Positions 6,739 through 15,247 of a stretch of 64,000 nt of DNA are shown one piece after another. The position numbers and the translations under genes were made by a program. The first letter of the stretch is position 1. Each line of letters begins with the position of its first letter. Under the pieces are notes generated by a model. The model searched no databases. It had not been told where the DNA came from and was given only the letters and a program-made list of their open reading frames with translations. Where the stretch lies: positions 1 to 64,000 of the forward strand of contig JACJZG010000006.1 in the NCBI GenBank assembly GCA_020635715.1, read 5' to 3'. This DNA comes from Flavobacteriales bacterium (GTDB taxonomy: Bacteria > Bacteroidota > Bacteroidia > Flavobacteriales_F > PHOS-HE28).

Positions 6739-9093
6739 TCAGTTCCGCAACACCTTCCCGCTGGTGATGATCGACTGCAAGCGCTCCAGCGTTTTGCGCT
6801 GCATGCACAGTTCCAAGAAGACCTTCCGCTCCAGGTCCAGCAGGTACTGTTCGCTCACTTCGGTGGGCTCCGACAAGTCGCCGCCGCAGAGCACGTGGCC
6901 CAGCTTTTGGCTTATCAGCGTGTCGTGCTCGCTGATGTAATTGCCGCTCTCCATACTGTTGGCGCCCACGTACACGATGCCCAGGCCTTCGCGGCCCAGC
7001 ACCTTGATGTCCGTGCGCATCGGCGGCTTGGTGTAGCCCTTCTCCCAGAGGTCCAGCGCGCATTCCTTGGCGTAGGCCAGCTGGTGCGCGCGGCTCACGA
7101 TCACCTCGTCGGTGCCGCGGCGCAGGTAGCCGAGGCCGAACGCCTCTTCGCCGCTGGTGCTCACCTTGGCCTGGCCGATGGTGAGGAAGCGCTCGCGCAG
7201 CGCGTTGATGCGGATGTCGCCTTCCTTCAGTTCATCGCTGAGGCGCAGTGCGAACTCCTTGCTGCCACCGCCGCCGGGGATCACACCCACGCCGAACTCC
7301 ACCAGGCCCATGTAGGTCTCGGCATGCGCCACCACCTTGTCCGCGTGCAGGCAGAGCTCGGTGCCGCCGCCGAGGCAGAGCTGGTGCGGCGCGGCCACCA
7401 CGGGGATGCTGCTGTGGCGCATCCGCATCATGGTGTTCTGAAAGGTGCGGATGGCCATGTCCAGGTCGTCGTACTCCTGCTCCACGGCCATCATGAAGAT
7501 CATGCCCACGTTGGCACCGGCGCTGAAGTTCTGCGCGTCGTTGTAGACCACCAGTCCTTTGTAGCCCTGCTCGGCGAGGTCGATGGCCTTGTTGAGGCCC
7601 TGGATCACCTCCGCGCCGATGGTGTTCATCTTGCTGTTCCAGCTCACGCACAGGATGCCGTCGCCGAGGTCACGCACAACGACCTGGCTGTTCTTCCACA
7701 CGATGCAGCTTTCGGGCAACTCATTGAGGACGATTGTGCCTGCAGCGCGCGGCACGGGCTTGTAGCTCTTGCTCGCGATGTCGTAGTAGAGGCGTTTGCC
7801 GCCTTCAGTCTTGTAGAAAGAAGTGTGACCGGCTGAGAGCATTTCATCCACCCATGCAGCCGTCTTCACTTCTTCACTTCCTCTCGCATTTTGCACTCCC
7901 ACCGCATCCCACAACTCGAAGGGCCCGAGCTCCCAGCCGAAGCCCGCGCGCATGGCGTCGTCGATCTTGTACAGCGCATCGGTGATCTCCGGGATCCGGT
8001 GGCTCACGTAGGCGAACAGCCCGTGGAAGCTCTTGCGGTAGAACTCGCCGGCTTTGTCGGATCCCGTGTAGAGGATCGTCATCCGCTTCTTGAGGTCATC
8101 CTCTTTCCGCGCGGCGTCGAGCGTGGCGAACTTCGGCTTCACCTGTGGCTTGTACTCGAGCGTTTTCAGATCGAGTTGCAGGATGTCGCCCTTCGGCGTG
8201 CTGCGGTCCTTGAAGAAGAAACCCTTGCCGGTCTTGCTGCCGAGCATGTTCTTCTCCACCATCTGCTGCAAGTAGTTCGGCAGCGCGAACGTGGCGTTCT
8301 GCTCGTCGTTCGGGCAGTTGGCCTGCACACCTTTCGCCACGTGTACGAGCGTATCGAGGCCGACCACATCCGCTGTGCGGAACGTCGCGCTCTTCGGACG
8401 GCCCAATACCGGACCGGTCAGTCGATCCACCTCTTCCACGGTGAGGCCCATCTCCTCGATCAAGTGGAACAGGCCCATGATGCCGAACACACCGACGCGG
8501 TTCGCGATGAAGGCCGGAGTGTCCTTGCACAGCACGGTGACCTTGCCGAGGATGCGTGAGCCGTACTCCTCCAGGAAGCTGAGCACCGCCGGATCCGTGT
8601 CCGGACCGGGGATCAGCTCCAGCAGCGGCAGGTAGCGCGGAGGGTTGAAGAAGTGCGTGCCGCAGAAGTGCTTTTTGAAGTCGTCGCTACGTCCTTCCGC
8701 GATCGCGTGGATCGGAATGCCGCTCGTGTTCGTGGTGATCAATGTGCCCGGCTTGCGGTGTTTCTCCACGTTGGCCAGCACCTGCTGTTTGATGTCGAGT
8801 CGCTCGACCACCACTTCGATCACCCAATCACAATCCTTGATCTTACTCAGATCATCCTCGAAATTCCCGGTGGTGATCCGCTTCGCGAAGCGCTTGTCAT
8901 AGATGGGCGAGGGGTTGCTCTTCAGCGCAGCGGCCAAGGCGTCGTTGACGATCTTGTTGCGATCGTTGCCTTCTTTCGGCACGATGTCGAACAGCAGCAC
9001 TTCGGCACCGATGTTGGCGAAGTGGCAGGCGATGCGTGACCCCATGACGCCGCTACCGAGGACGGCTACTTTCTTGATGTTCCTGTTGGCCAT
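6739..9093 (-). CDS. fadN: 3-hydroxyacyl-CoA dehydrogenase / enoyl-CoA hydratase (FadN type)
   Basis: This fused enzyme catalyses the hydration and NAD-dependent oxidation steps of beta-oxidation. The Rossmann motif GSGVMG is at about residues 13-18, followed by the 3-hydroxyacyl-CoA dehydrogenase domain (CGTHFFNPPRYLPLLELI). The crotonase-like hydratase domain follows from about residue 470, with the oxyanion-hole region NFSAGANVG and GGGTELCLHAD...GLVEFGVGVIPGGGG. This dehydrogenase-first order and the length of about 784 aa match Bacillus FadN, not E. coli FadB. ATG 9093 follows an A-rich leader and was preferred to ATG 9108. It forms the classical fadN-fadA-fadE set here, split by inserted genes. 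Confidence 0.93.
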   Translation of the reverse strand: MANRNIKKVAVLGSGVMGSRIACHFANIGAEVLLFDIVPKEGNDRNKIVNDALAAALKSNPSPIYDKRFAKRITTGNFEDDLSKIKDCDWVIEVVVERLDIKQQVLANVEKHRKPGTLITTNTSGIPIHAIAEGRSDDFKKHFCGTHFFNPPRYLPLLELIPGPDTDPAVLSFLEEYGSRILGKVTVLCKDTPAFIANRVGVFGIMGLFHLIEEMGLTVEEVDRLTGPVLGRPKSATFRTADVVGLDTLVHVAKGVQANCPNDEQNATFALPNYLQQMVEKNMLGSKTGKGFFFKDRSTPKGDILQLDLKTLEYKPQVKPKFATLDAARKEDDLKKRMTILYTGSDKAGEFYRKSFHGLFAYVSHRIPEITDALYKIDDAMRAGFGWELGPFELWDAVGVQNARGSEEVKTAAWVDEMLSAGHTSFYKTEGGKRLYYDIASKSYKPVPRAAGTIVLNELPESCIVWKNSQVVVRDLGDGILCVSWNSKMNTIGAEVIQGLNKAIDLAEQGYKGLVVYNDAQNFSAGANVGMIFMMAVEQEYDDLDMAIRTFQNTMMRMRHSSIPVVAAPHQLCLGGGTELCLHADKVVAHAETYMGLVEFGVGVIPGGGGSKEFALRLSDELKEGDIRINALRERFLTIGQAKVSTSGEEAFGLGYLRRGTDEVIVSRAHQLAYAKECALDLWEKGYTKPPMRTDIKVLGREGLGIVYVGANSMESGNYISEHDTLISQKLGHVLCGGDLSEPTEVSEQYLLDLERKVFLELCMQRKTLERLQSIITSGKVLRN

Positions 9094-9108
9094 TTTGGTT
9101 GAATGCAT

Positions 9109-9247
9109 TTCACCGCAACGACGCGACGACGCAACGGGTCCGCGACGCGAGTGCGGCTGGCTGCTTTTCGTTCATTTCTGTCATTGCGTTTGCTTGTTTG
9201 TTCGGTGCGTTGCGTTTTCGTCGCGTCGTTGCGCCGTTGCGGTTCAC
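9109..9247. repeat. imperfect inverted repeat between marR and fadN
   Basis: The left arm (9109-9135) carries ACCGCAACGACGCGACGACG. The right arm (9209-9247) reads its inverse with a small insertion, ending CGTTGCGGTTCAC. The roughly 70 bp between the arms shows no coding sign. The element fills the whole marR-fadN gap and would form a long stem in a marR-fadN transcript. It could be a small non-autonomous repeat or an attenuator. Confidence 0.6.
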
Positions 9248-9248
9248 T

Positions 9249-9680
9249 TCAAAAAAGTTGTTCCTGTTCAAGTATCCGATCAAGTTCAGCCATCACCTGA
9301 CGGAAGTTGTTGAGTTGTGCCTGCGTGAAGCGTGATTGCACGGCCTGGTTGAATTTCACCACGGTGTCCCGGCTCACGTCGCGCATCTGCTTGCCTTTCG
9401 CGGTGAGGTGGATCCGAACAACGCGTTTATCATCTGTATCGGCCACGCGCTTGATCAGCCCCTCGTCCTCCATGGTCTGCAAGGTGCGCACGAGACTGCG
9501 GGCCTCCATGCCCATCTTGGGGCCGAGCTTGGTGCTGGGCGTCCCCTCTTGTTCGATGTTCAAGAGGATCTGTCCAACGGCCATGCTGCCGCCGTATTTG
9601 GCCGCTTCCGTGTTATAAAGCCGGGAGATCCTGCTCCACACACGACGGATCGGGAAGTCGATGGTCTCTTCGGGCTTCAT
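9249..9680 (-). CDS. MarR family transcriptional regulator
   Basis: The 143-aa winged-helix regulator has the MarR core: GQILLNIEQEGTPSTKLGPKMGMEARSLVRTLQTMEDEGLIKRV, then the wing VADTDDKRVVRIHLTAKG and a C-terminal dimerisation helix. ATG 9680 (MKPEETIDF) was chosen because a -7 element TACCTTCG (9700-9707, minus strand) lies 19 bp upstream. The longer frame from 9734 would run through the promoter and operator. A near-perfect palindrome at 9717-9732 overlaps the -33 region and recurs upstream of fadE. This gene is therefore probably the autoregulated, acyl-CoA-responsive repressor of the fad genes. Confidence 0.88.
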   Translation of the reverse strand: MKPEETIDFPIRRVWSRISRLYNTEAAKYGGSMAVGQILLNIEQEGTPSTKLGPKMGMEARSLVRTLQTMEDEGLIKRVADTDDKRVVRIHLTAKGKQMRDVSRDTVVKFNQAVQSRFTQAQLNNFRQVMAELDRILEQEQLF

Positions 9681-9699
9681 CACCACTCCTGCTTCGGTC

Positions 9700-9707
9700 C
9701 GAAGGTA
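9700..9707 (-). promoter_or_regulatory. Bacteroidota -7 element of marR
   Basis: TACCTTCG on the minus strand lies 19 bp before the marR ATG. The palindromic operator covers the expected -33 position. Confidence 0.6.
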
Positions 9708-9716
9708 ATCGGAAAA

Positions 9717-9732
9717 GTTATGCGTGCATACC
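9717..9732. promoter_or_regulatory. putative MarR operator at the marR promoter
   Basis: GTTATGCGTGCATACC matches the perfect palindrome at 2099-2114 except for one arm base and the central dinucleotide orientation. Its position over the marR -33 region suggests autorepression. The divergent lipoprotein promoter (9778-9785) lies about 45 bp away. Confidence 0.65.
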
Positions 9733-9777
9733 AATTAACGGAGGCGGCTGTGGAATGGTTACCGGGCATGGTCCTTG

Positions 9778-9785
9778 TACCTTCG
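9778..9785 (+). promoter_or_regulatory. Bacteroidota -7 element of the lipoprotein gene
   Basis: TACCTTCG lies 19 bp before the ATG at 9805. Confidence 0.6.
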
Positions 9786-9804
9786 CGTTCTTCTCAACGA
9801 TCCC

Positions 9805-10692
9805 ATGCGTCTTTCCATTCTTTCCCTGCTCGCGTTCTCCCTCCTGGCCATCACTTCCTGCAAGAAGGACGAGGAGGAGACCCCGGCTCCGAGCACACCC
9901 GCCGGCCCACGCCTGATCCTGAAGTTCCGCTTCGATAGTACACAGGTGCGACTGAACAACCTGGGACAGCCCAGCGCGGTGCCTTCTGGGCATGGTGCCT
10001 ACAGCCCGCGCTTCAACAAGATGAGCGCGCACTACGTCGAGTTCGCTCCCACGGCCACTACGCAATTGGGACAAGGTGATGTGGTCTACTTCGCTCCGGA
10101 AACGAGCATGGGTGGTGCACAGGCGATCGACCATGACCTCGGTATCCAGGTGGGCAACGGCGAGGCCTTCGTCGATGTCCCTCTGAGCGACCTGAGCCCT
10201 GGGACCTACCAGTGGTTGCGCGTGTCGCTCGCCTATCAGAACTACGACATCCGATTCTACTTCAACGATGTGGGCTACATGGGCACCATCGCCTCCTTCA
10301 TCGGCTACAATACCTACATCGGTTCCTACCTCGTCCACGATTCCACGGTGACCGTGAACGCCAACAAACTGCAGGGCTACTGGGCCTTCGAGGTGCAGGA
10401 TCCACCCTTGCCCACGCCGGTGACCGAAGGTCAGGCCGCGGGTACCACGGTGGTTAATCCGTTGAACGCGACATCGCCGATCCCCGCGGGTTCCTGCGTG
10501 GTAACGGGTTCGTTCCCTGTTCCGTTGACGATCACCGGGAATGAGACGGAGGATGTGGTGGTCTCGGTTTCGCTCAGCACGAACAAGAGCTTTGAATGGA
10601 CCGAGCTGGATGGTGACAACAAGTTCGAGCCGGTGAACGGGGAGACCGTCGTCGACATGGGCATCCGCGGGATGATCCCGACGGTCCAGTAG
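9805..10692 (+). CDS. hypothetical lipoprotein
   Basis: The 295-aa protein has a lipoprotein signal peptide ending LLAITSC and then an acidic KKDEEE linker, typical of surface or periplasmic lipoproteins in Bacteroidota. The mature part is rich in beta-strand and aromatic residues (LILKFRFDSTQVRLNN, YQWLRVSLAYQNYDIRFYFNDVGYMG). I do not recognise a named family. ATG 9805 was chosen because the signal peptide begins there. Its stop directly abuts the stop of the convergent lipoprotein gene (TAG next to CTA), with no intergenic space. Confidence 0.75.
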   Translation: MRLSILSLLAFSLLAITSCKKDEEETPAPSTPAGPRLILKFRFDSTQVRLNNLGQPSAVPSGHGAYSPRFNKMSAHYVEFAPTATTQLGQGDVVYFAPETSMGGAQAIDHDLGIQVGNGEAFVDVPLSDLSPGTYQWLRVSLAYQNYDIRFYFNDVGYMGTIASFIGYNTYIGSYLVHDSTVTVNANKLQGYWAFEVQDPPLPTPVTEGQAAGTTVVNPLNATSPIPAGSCVVTGSFPVPLTITGNETEDVVVSVSLSTNKSFEWTELDGDNKFEPVNGETVVDMGIRGMIPTVQ

Positions 10693-11415
10693 CTAGCTCA
10701 ACTGCTTCACGGGATGTGGTCGCCCATCCCGCCAGATCACCAGCCCCGTTGACGGGTGCCAGGTGTAGCGCACGCTGGCCGCAGGGACCAGCAGATCGAA
10801 GCCACCGGCCATGTCATCGTACAGGAAGAGGCTGTCGCATGTGAAGGTGAACACGGCGGAGTCGCCTTTCATGGACAATCGGGTGTACGGGCCGATGTTC
10901 TTGCGTTTCACATAGCTGCTGTCACCTTCCTGCATCCGCTCCGGGTAGGCCACGTCAAGGAAACCCAGATCGGTGAAGGCGGCATCCATCCGGATCAACT
11001 TCTGCCCCCAGCTCTGCCGCTCGCCGAAATTGGCCAGGATCAGGTGTTCACCGGCGCGGTCAGCGATGGGAAAGAAGGTCGGCAGCATCGTCCAACTGTC
11101 GTATCCCGGTGACGATGCGGCCAGGATCTCGCCGATGCTATCGGGCTGCACCTTGTACCGGTAGAGTCGGATGCCCTCGAAGGTGGGGTTCACGTTCCCT
11201 GCCACCATCACGAAACTGCCATCGCCCATGTCGAAGGTGGTCTGGATCAGTAGGGTGTCGTGTCGGATGTTGTCGTCAACCTCCGTGTAGTTCGTGGGTG
11301 CCATTCCAGGGTCGACCTGCTTCTCTTCCTTGGCAGCCGGGGTTGACGAGGATCCACAGGCCCCGAGGAGCATCGTTGCCAGAACGAGTGCGGTGATGTA
11401 CTGGGATCGCTTCAT
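10693..11415 (-). CDS. hypothetical lipoprotein
   Basis: The 240-aa protein starts MKRSQYITALVLATMLLGAC, a clear lipoprotein signal with a lipobox cysteine, followed by a Ser/Pro/Lys linker. The rest contains repeated beta-strand-like segments (GDGSFVMVAGNVNPTFEGIRLYRY, SAVFTFTCDSLFLYDDMAGG) suggestive of a beta-propeller or beta-sandwich. No family is recognised. Its ATG overlaps the stop of the upstream DUF2807 gene as ATGA, so the two are translationally coupled. Confidence 0.75.
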   Translation of the reverse strand: MKRSQYITALVLATMLLGACGSSSTPAAKEEKQVDPGMAPTNYTEVDDNIRHDTLLIQTTFDMGDGSFVMVAGNVNPTFEGIRLYRYKVQPDSIGEILAASSPGYDSWTMLPTFFPIADRAGEHLILANFGERQSWGQKLIRMDAAFTDLGFLDVAYPERMQEGDSSYVKRKNIGPYTRLSMKGDSAVFTFTCDSLFLYDDMAGGFDLLVPAASVRYTWHPSTGLVIWRDGRPHPVKQLS

Positions 11416-12125
11416 TCCGGTCGCACATCACCCGAGCCTTGCACGCTCCTGTCGATGGAAGCAGGAGAGCCGGAATACAGGATATCGCCACTGCCTTGCA
11501 CCATCGCCTTCAGGCTCCCGCTGGCTTGAACCCGGATGTCGCCGCTTCCTGCCACCGTCATCACAGCATCCGTTGCCTTCAGGCGGCGCAGGTCCAGGTC
11601 ACCGCTGCCTTGTACCGTGCCGGATACGCTCGTGCATGTCCCGCCGAGTACGATATCCCCCGAGCCTTGCACCACGGCGTTGATCTTGCCGGCATCGATG
11701 TTCATGTTCACCGTGCCGCTGCCCTGCACCTCCACGACCAGGTCATCCACGCTGAACGGCTCACCGCCCTTCACCTCCCCGGAGCCTTCCACGATGACGC
11801 GGTCCACGGTTGGTATGGCGATATGCACCACGAAGGGCTTGTTCGTCCGGTAGCAATCGTCGATGCCGATGTGCCACAGGCCATCGCGGACCTCCTTGTT
11901 CAGCTTGTCGATCAGGTTGGCTTGTCCTTCCACCGTTATCTGCTGGACATCCGCCTTCATCAACTGGACGTCCATGGATCCCTCGACCACGATGCCATGG
12001 AACGGCTGGATCTCCAGGGCGCGCTTCTCCACCTCGCCATTGCCGGTCATGCACTCGGCAAGCCGACAGGAGGATAGGGTGAGCGCCGAAAGGAGTAGGA
12101 GGGTCGCGGTGATGCGGTGCTTCAT
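11412..12125 (-). CDS. DUF2807 (GIN domain) lipoprotein
   Basis: The 237-aa protein has a lipoprotein signal (LLLLSALTLSSC) and then a right-handed beta-helix-like domain in which GSGD/GSGE recurs roughly every 17-20 residues (VEGSGEVKGG, VQGSGTVNM, VQGSGDIVL, VQGSGDLDL, VAGSGDIRV, VQGSGDILY, VQGSGDVRPE). This is the hallmark of DUF2807, a head-domain family common in Bacteroidota envelope proteins. Its biochemical role is unknown. It is coupled to the following lipoprotein gene (4-bp overlap) and preceded by a type IX secretion cargo gene 37 bp upstream. Confidence 0.88.
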   Translation of the reverse strand: MKHRITATLLLLSALTLSSCRLAECMTGNGEVEKRALEIQPFHGIVVEGSMDVQLMKADVQQITVEGQANLIDKLNKEVRDGLWHIGIDDCYRTNKPFVVHIAIPTVDRVIVEGSGEVKGGEPFSVDDLVVEVQGSGTVNMNIDAGKINAVVQGSGDIVLGGTCTSVSGTVQGSGDLDLRRLKATDAVMTVAGSGDIRVQASGSLKAMVQGSGDILYSGSPASIDRSVQGSGDVRPE

Positions 12126-12162
12126 GGCTGGTGCGGTCGTGGGAACGCGCGCCGATCCGCAC

Positions 12163-12735
12163 TCACCGCAGCAGGGTGACCGTGGAGTTCAAGGTGCCGC
12201 CTCCCCATGTGAAGACGTAAAAGTACACCCCCCCGCTCGCAGGCTCACCGGCGAAGGTGCGACCATCCCAGCTCAGGTCGTTGCCGAGGCTCTCGAACAG
12301 GAGCTGGCCATAGCGGTTGTAGATGTGCAGTTGGGCGCAGGCGCCAAGGAAATGCTCGGTCAGTGGGGCGAAGACATCGTTGTGGCCATCGCCGTTCGGG
12401 GTGAAGACGTTGGGAAGTGTGACGGTCGAAAGCTCGAGCTGGTCCTGGGTGGTGAACTGGAGGGCGTGAGTGCTGCTGGCGCCTCCCGCATCCGTGGTGG
12501 TCAAGGCAACGCTCACCACCTCGCCGAAGGGATAGGTGGTGGTGGGTGCTGCAAGATCACTGGTGACGCCTCCGCCCAATTGCCAGTCGTAGCTCACCGC
12601 ACCGGGAACCGCACTGTTGAAGTAGGCCTTCACCGTCTCGCAGCCGGGCTCGAACCGGACCTGGATCGGACCATCCTGGGCATGAAGCCCTTGCATGAGG
12701 ACAAGGGTGCATGGGACGATCAGCAACCGGCGCAT
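12163..12735 (-). CDS. T9SS type B sorting domain (CHU_C) secreted protein
   Basis: The 190-aa protein starts with a signal peptide MRRLLIVPCTLVLMQGLHAQ. A PKD-like segment follows (VSYDWQLGGGVTSDL...VSVALTTTDAGG). A C-terminal domain begins TLPNVFTPNGDGHNDVFAPL and continues LHIYNRYGQLLFES, WDGRTFAGEPASGGVYFYV, the standard gliding-motility-associated/type B sorting domain of the type IX secretion system. It is therefore predicted to be exported and attached to the cell surface. ATG 12735 was chosen over the longer frame because the signal peptide starts there. It is short for this class. Confidence 0.9.
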   Translation of the reverse strand: MRRLLIVPCTLVLMQGLHAQDGPIQVRFEPGCETVKAYFNSAVPGAVSYDWQLGGGVTSDLAAPTTTYPFGEVVSVALTTTDAGGASSTHALQFTTQDQLELSTVTLPNVFTPNGDGHNDVFAPLTEHFLGACAQLHIYNRYGQLLFESLGNDLSWDGRTFAGEPASGGVYFYVFTWGGGTLNSTVTLLR

Positions 12736-12978
12736 CCGTGGGGATGGCGTCTTGGTGGTATTCCCGGGCTGAAGGGTGATGGTCATGTCCGTGAAGGATC
12801 CGGCGATCCCAAAGGTCTGTGAGCGGGCTTTCTACGCGCGGGAGCCTGCTTGGTTTTCATCCACAGGTGCTTGGTGATCAGCCGGATGGAACCTTTGGTG
12901 GTCGAACCGCGTATATCGGTCTCATTGTAGCGTTCATCGCGTGTCGAACCCGATCCATCTAAGCGCTCGTAGCCATCC

Positions 12979-13536
12979 GTGTCCACGGCCTTGTCCATAG
13001 CGGAACAGGGCCATTGGTCCGATGAACTGGCCCGCGACCATGTGGAAGCGGGCACGGTCGTTTTCGCCCATCAAGGTGAACTGGACCGGACCGTGATGGA
13101 GCACCTGATGGAAGTCTCCGAAGCTCATTGCATCGCCTCTGCGGTGGGTGTGGCCACACGCAAACGCCTGTTGAACCTGTTGGTCGAGGGCCTGGAGAAC
13201 ATCCGGAACCATGCTCCTGCGGACCTGGCGCATACCGCGTTCGCACTCCTCGTGTTCGAACCGACCGGTTACCGCCTGTTCTTCGGGAATGCCGCGCCGC
13301 AGGTCATCATCGCTTCGCTTTCCCACAGGATCGGGATCCTCAACGAGATGGACGAGGCGGATCTGCGTGAACATCACCTGAAGTTGCTGGCCAATGAGGG
13401 TCGTACGGAGCGTGGTGGCGCCGGGCTTGGCCTGCTCACCATGGCGCGCAAGAGCACCGGACCCATCGTGACCCATGCCGTTCCGCGTGACGCGCTGACG
13501 GCCTTCCTGGCCCTGGAACTGGTCCTCGGCGCCTGA
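12979..13536 (+). CDS. SiaB-like protein kinase (DUF6272)
   Basis: The protein of about 185 aa resembles SiaB, a GHKL-like kinase that in Pseudomonas phosphorylates the SiaC switch. Visible features are GTVVFAHQGELD near the N-terminus, the helix LLNLLVEGLENIRNHAP carrying the expected Asn of the ATP site, and RGGAGLGLLTMARKSTGP as the G-rich lid. A GTG start was used; no better start is obvious. No SiaC partner (DUF1987) or PP2C phosphatase is next to it, so it is an orphan here. The reading frame ends just before the convergent dehydrogenase gene. Confidence 0.75.
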   Translation: MSTALSIAEQGHWSDELARDHVEAGTVVFAHQGELDRTVMEHLMEVSEAHCIASAVGVATRKRLLNLLVEGLENIRNHAPADLAHTAFALLVFEPTGYRLFFGNAAPQVIIASLSHRIGILNEMDEADLREHHLKLLANEGRTERGGAGLGLLTMARKSTGPIVTHAVPRDALTAFLALELVLGA

Positions 13537-14754
13537 TCAACCCTTCGCGTACGCCTCCAGGTAACGGTGCGTTGCCGTCAATGCACCGCCCTCTGCGATC
13601 GTGGCTCGTGCGATCATGCCCTCCTCATCGTTGCCGACAAGGGAAGGAAGTACACGCTCGATCAGGTCCCGACCAAAGGCTTCGGAGGCATCGCGCGGCA
13701 GTTCACATGGCAGATTGTCCACCGCCATCACCGTGATGGTTCCCGGGCTTCCCGCGGGTCGTTCAGTCCCGCTGTTCCGGTCATAACCATAGAAGGGCTC
13801 CGCGATCGTGCTGGCGCGCAGGGTGCTGTCGATCGGGCCGCCGATGTCGCAGCTGATGTCCGCGATCACCTGCAGGGTGAGGCCAGGGTCCCGTAGGTCG
13901 TCGGCGTTCAGGATCTTCGGTCCACGCGGGTCCCAGAAGTGGCAGGCCATGTACATGTGGGCCACGCGGGCGAAGGGAAGGAACACGGCATGGTGGTCCT
14001 GTGGGTCATCGTGGAACGCCTGCTTGTCGAAGGGTTTCCCGTCGTTGCGCTTGTAGAGGTCAGCAGAACCGAGCACCGTGTACACCGGCCCGGTGTTGTT
14101 CGCGGCCAGGAATTCCTTGGGGCTGATGCGCTTGACACCGGCACGTTCCAGCACGCCCATCGCGCCCTTGCCCACACGCCCACCACCGGTCAGTACGATC
14201 CGCAGATCCCTGGGCAGGGGAAATGCGTGAAGGTGGCGTTCCAGTTCCTCCAGGTCATGGCATGCGTGGGCGGGCTTCAACTCCGGTCCCCCGTGGATCA
14301 ACTGCCAGCCGCGCATACCATTGTAGGCGCCGACCACCCCGGCCCAGTAGCCGAATGCGAGCACCCGTTCGCCATGCGGGTTCGTGAGCAGCTCATGGTC
14401 GATGAGCCGTATGCCGCGGTCCAGCACCGCCTTCAACAGCTTGCGGTTGTGTGGCTGCTCCTTGATCGTATGGCTGAAGAAGAGGTAGGCCTTCTTCGGC
14501 ATCAACATGTCCAGGGGGACCTCCTTCACACCCATGATCAGGTCACGGTCGCCGAGCTCCTCCACCAACGGGATCTCGAAGGCCTCGTACTCCGCGTCGG
14601 TGAAGGCGCGCACCGGGCTGCGCTGTACCACGAGGTCCACCTCCGGGTGGCGTTGCATCACTTCCTTGCATTGGGCGGGCGTCAAGGGGACCCGGCGATC
14701 GGCGGGTTCCTTGCCCTCCCGGATGATCCCGATCTTGCGGTAGGCGGTCGACAT
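13537..14754 (-). CDS. NAD(P)-dependent oxidoreductase, alanine/saccharopine dehydrogenase (LYS1-like) family
   Basis: The 405-aa protein begins MSTAYRKIGIIREGKEPADRRVPLTP, the N-terminal signature shared by alanine dehydrogenase and LYS1-type saccharopine dehydrogenase. Then come KAYLFFSHTIKEQPHNRKLL, the LYS1-like active-site segment, and a Rossmann segment LRIVLTGGGRVGKGAMGVLERAG. The C-terminal half (DISCDIGGPIDSTLRASTIAEPFYGYD) is typical of the LYS1/AASS group. It probably oxidises or forms a secondary amine of an amino acid, but the substrate is not certain. ATG 14754 was chosen because upstream codons would overlap the tmRNA promoter. Confidence 0.8.
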   Translation of the reverse strand: MSTAYRKIGIIREGKEPADRRVPLTPAQCKEVMQRHPEVDLVVQRSPVRAFTDAEYEAFEIPLVEELGDRDLIMGVKEVPLDMLMPKKAYLFFSHTIKEQPHNRKLLKAVLDRGIRLIDHELLTNPHGERVLAFGYWAGVVGAYNGMRGWQLIHGGPELKPAHACHDLEELERHLHAFPLPRDLRIVLTGGGRVGKGAMGVLERAGVKRISPKEFLAANNTGPVYTVLGSADLYKRNDGKPFDKQAFHDDPQDHHAVFLPFARVAHMYMACHFWDPRGPKILNADDLRDPGLTLQVIADISCDIGGPIDSTLRASTIAEPFYGYDRNSGTERPAGSPGTITVMAVDNLPCELPRDASEAFGRDLIERVLPSLVGNDEEGMIARATIAEGGALTATHRYLEAYAKG

Positions 14755-14806
14755 GGGCGGCAAAAATAGACGCCCCTGCTTGGTGGCCCCTGCCTCGTGT
14801 GTGCCG

Positions 14807-14814
14807 TACCTTTG
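14807..14814 (+). promoter_or_regulatory. -7 element of the tmRNA promoter
   Basis: TACCTTTG lies about 20 bp before the mature tmRNA 5' end. A TTGG about 24 bp upstream (14780-14783) may serve as the -33 element. Confidence 0.65.
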
Positions 14815-14833
14815 CAGCTCGTTCTTTCCCCAA

Positions 14834-15230
14834 GGGGCCGACATGGATTCGACAGCGGCTTCGTGATGTGTGTAAGCATGTCGGGCGTGGTGTGCGGCCC
14901 GTATCCCAGTGCACCAATGCCGTAACTGGCAACAACGACTACGCTCTCGCTGCCTAATAGCCTCAGGCTATGACGCTTTATCCGTGTGAACAACAGTAGC
15001 ACGGACGAGTACCTCTCGGAGAGGCCCGTTCTCCTCCTTTCCGGCCCAGAGGTGTCATCCTGGAGAACTGGTCAGCGTGGTGGTCCGGAGCGCTGATGAG
15101 AAACAGGACCTAAGCCTTCGGTGGGGTGCCCTTCCCCAGCCGGTGGTCGAAAACCAATGAAGAGGCTACGCATGTAGAAAGCCCATGTTGCGGTCGTTTG
15201 GACGGCGGTTCGATCCCGCCCGGCTCCACC
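14834..15230 (+). ncRNA. ssrA: transfer-messenger RNA
   Basis: The 5' end GGGGCCGACATGGATTCGAC and the 3' end, a T-arm GGTTCGATCCC followed by CGGCTCCACC, form the tRNA-like domain. The acceptor stem pairs GGGGCCG with CGGCTCC with one G-U pair, and the final A of CCA is not encoded. The tag region reads GGC AAC AAC GAC TAC GCT CTC GCT GCC TAA TAG, giving GNNDYALAA after the non-encoded alanine and ending in two stops. It rescues stalled ribosomes. It is divergent from the dehydrogenase gene and has its own -7 element and a terminator at 15248. Confidence 0.97.
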
Positions 15231-15247
15231 TTCGCCGCGCCGAAGCA

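Noticed and set aside
12783..13055. 90-codon minus-strand frame upstream of SiaB
   Set aside because: It overlaps the SiaB start and has no domain or signal; a small gene is possible but unsupported.
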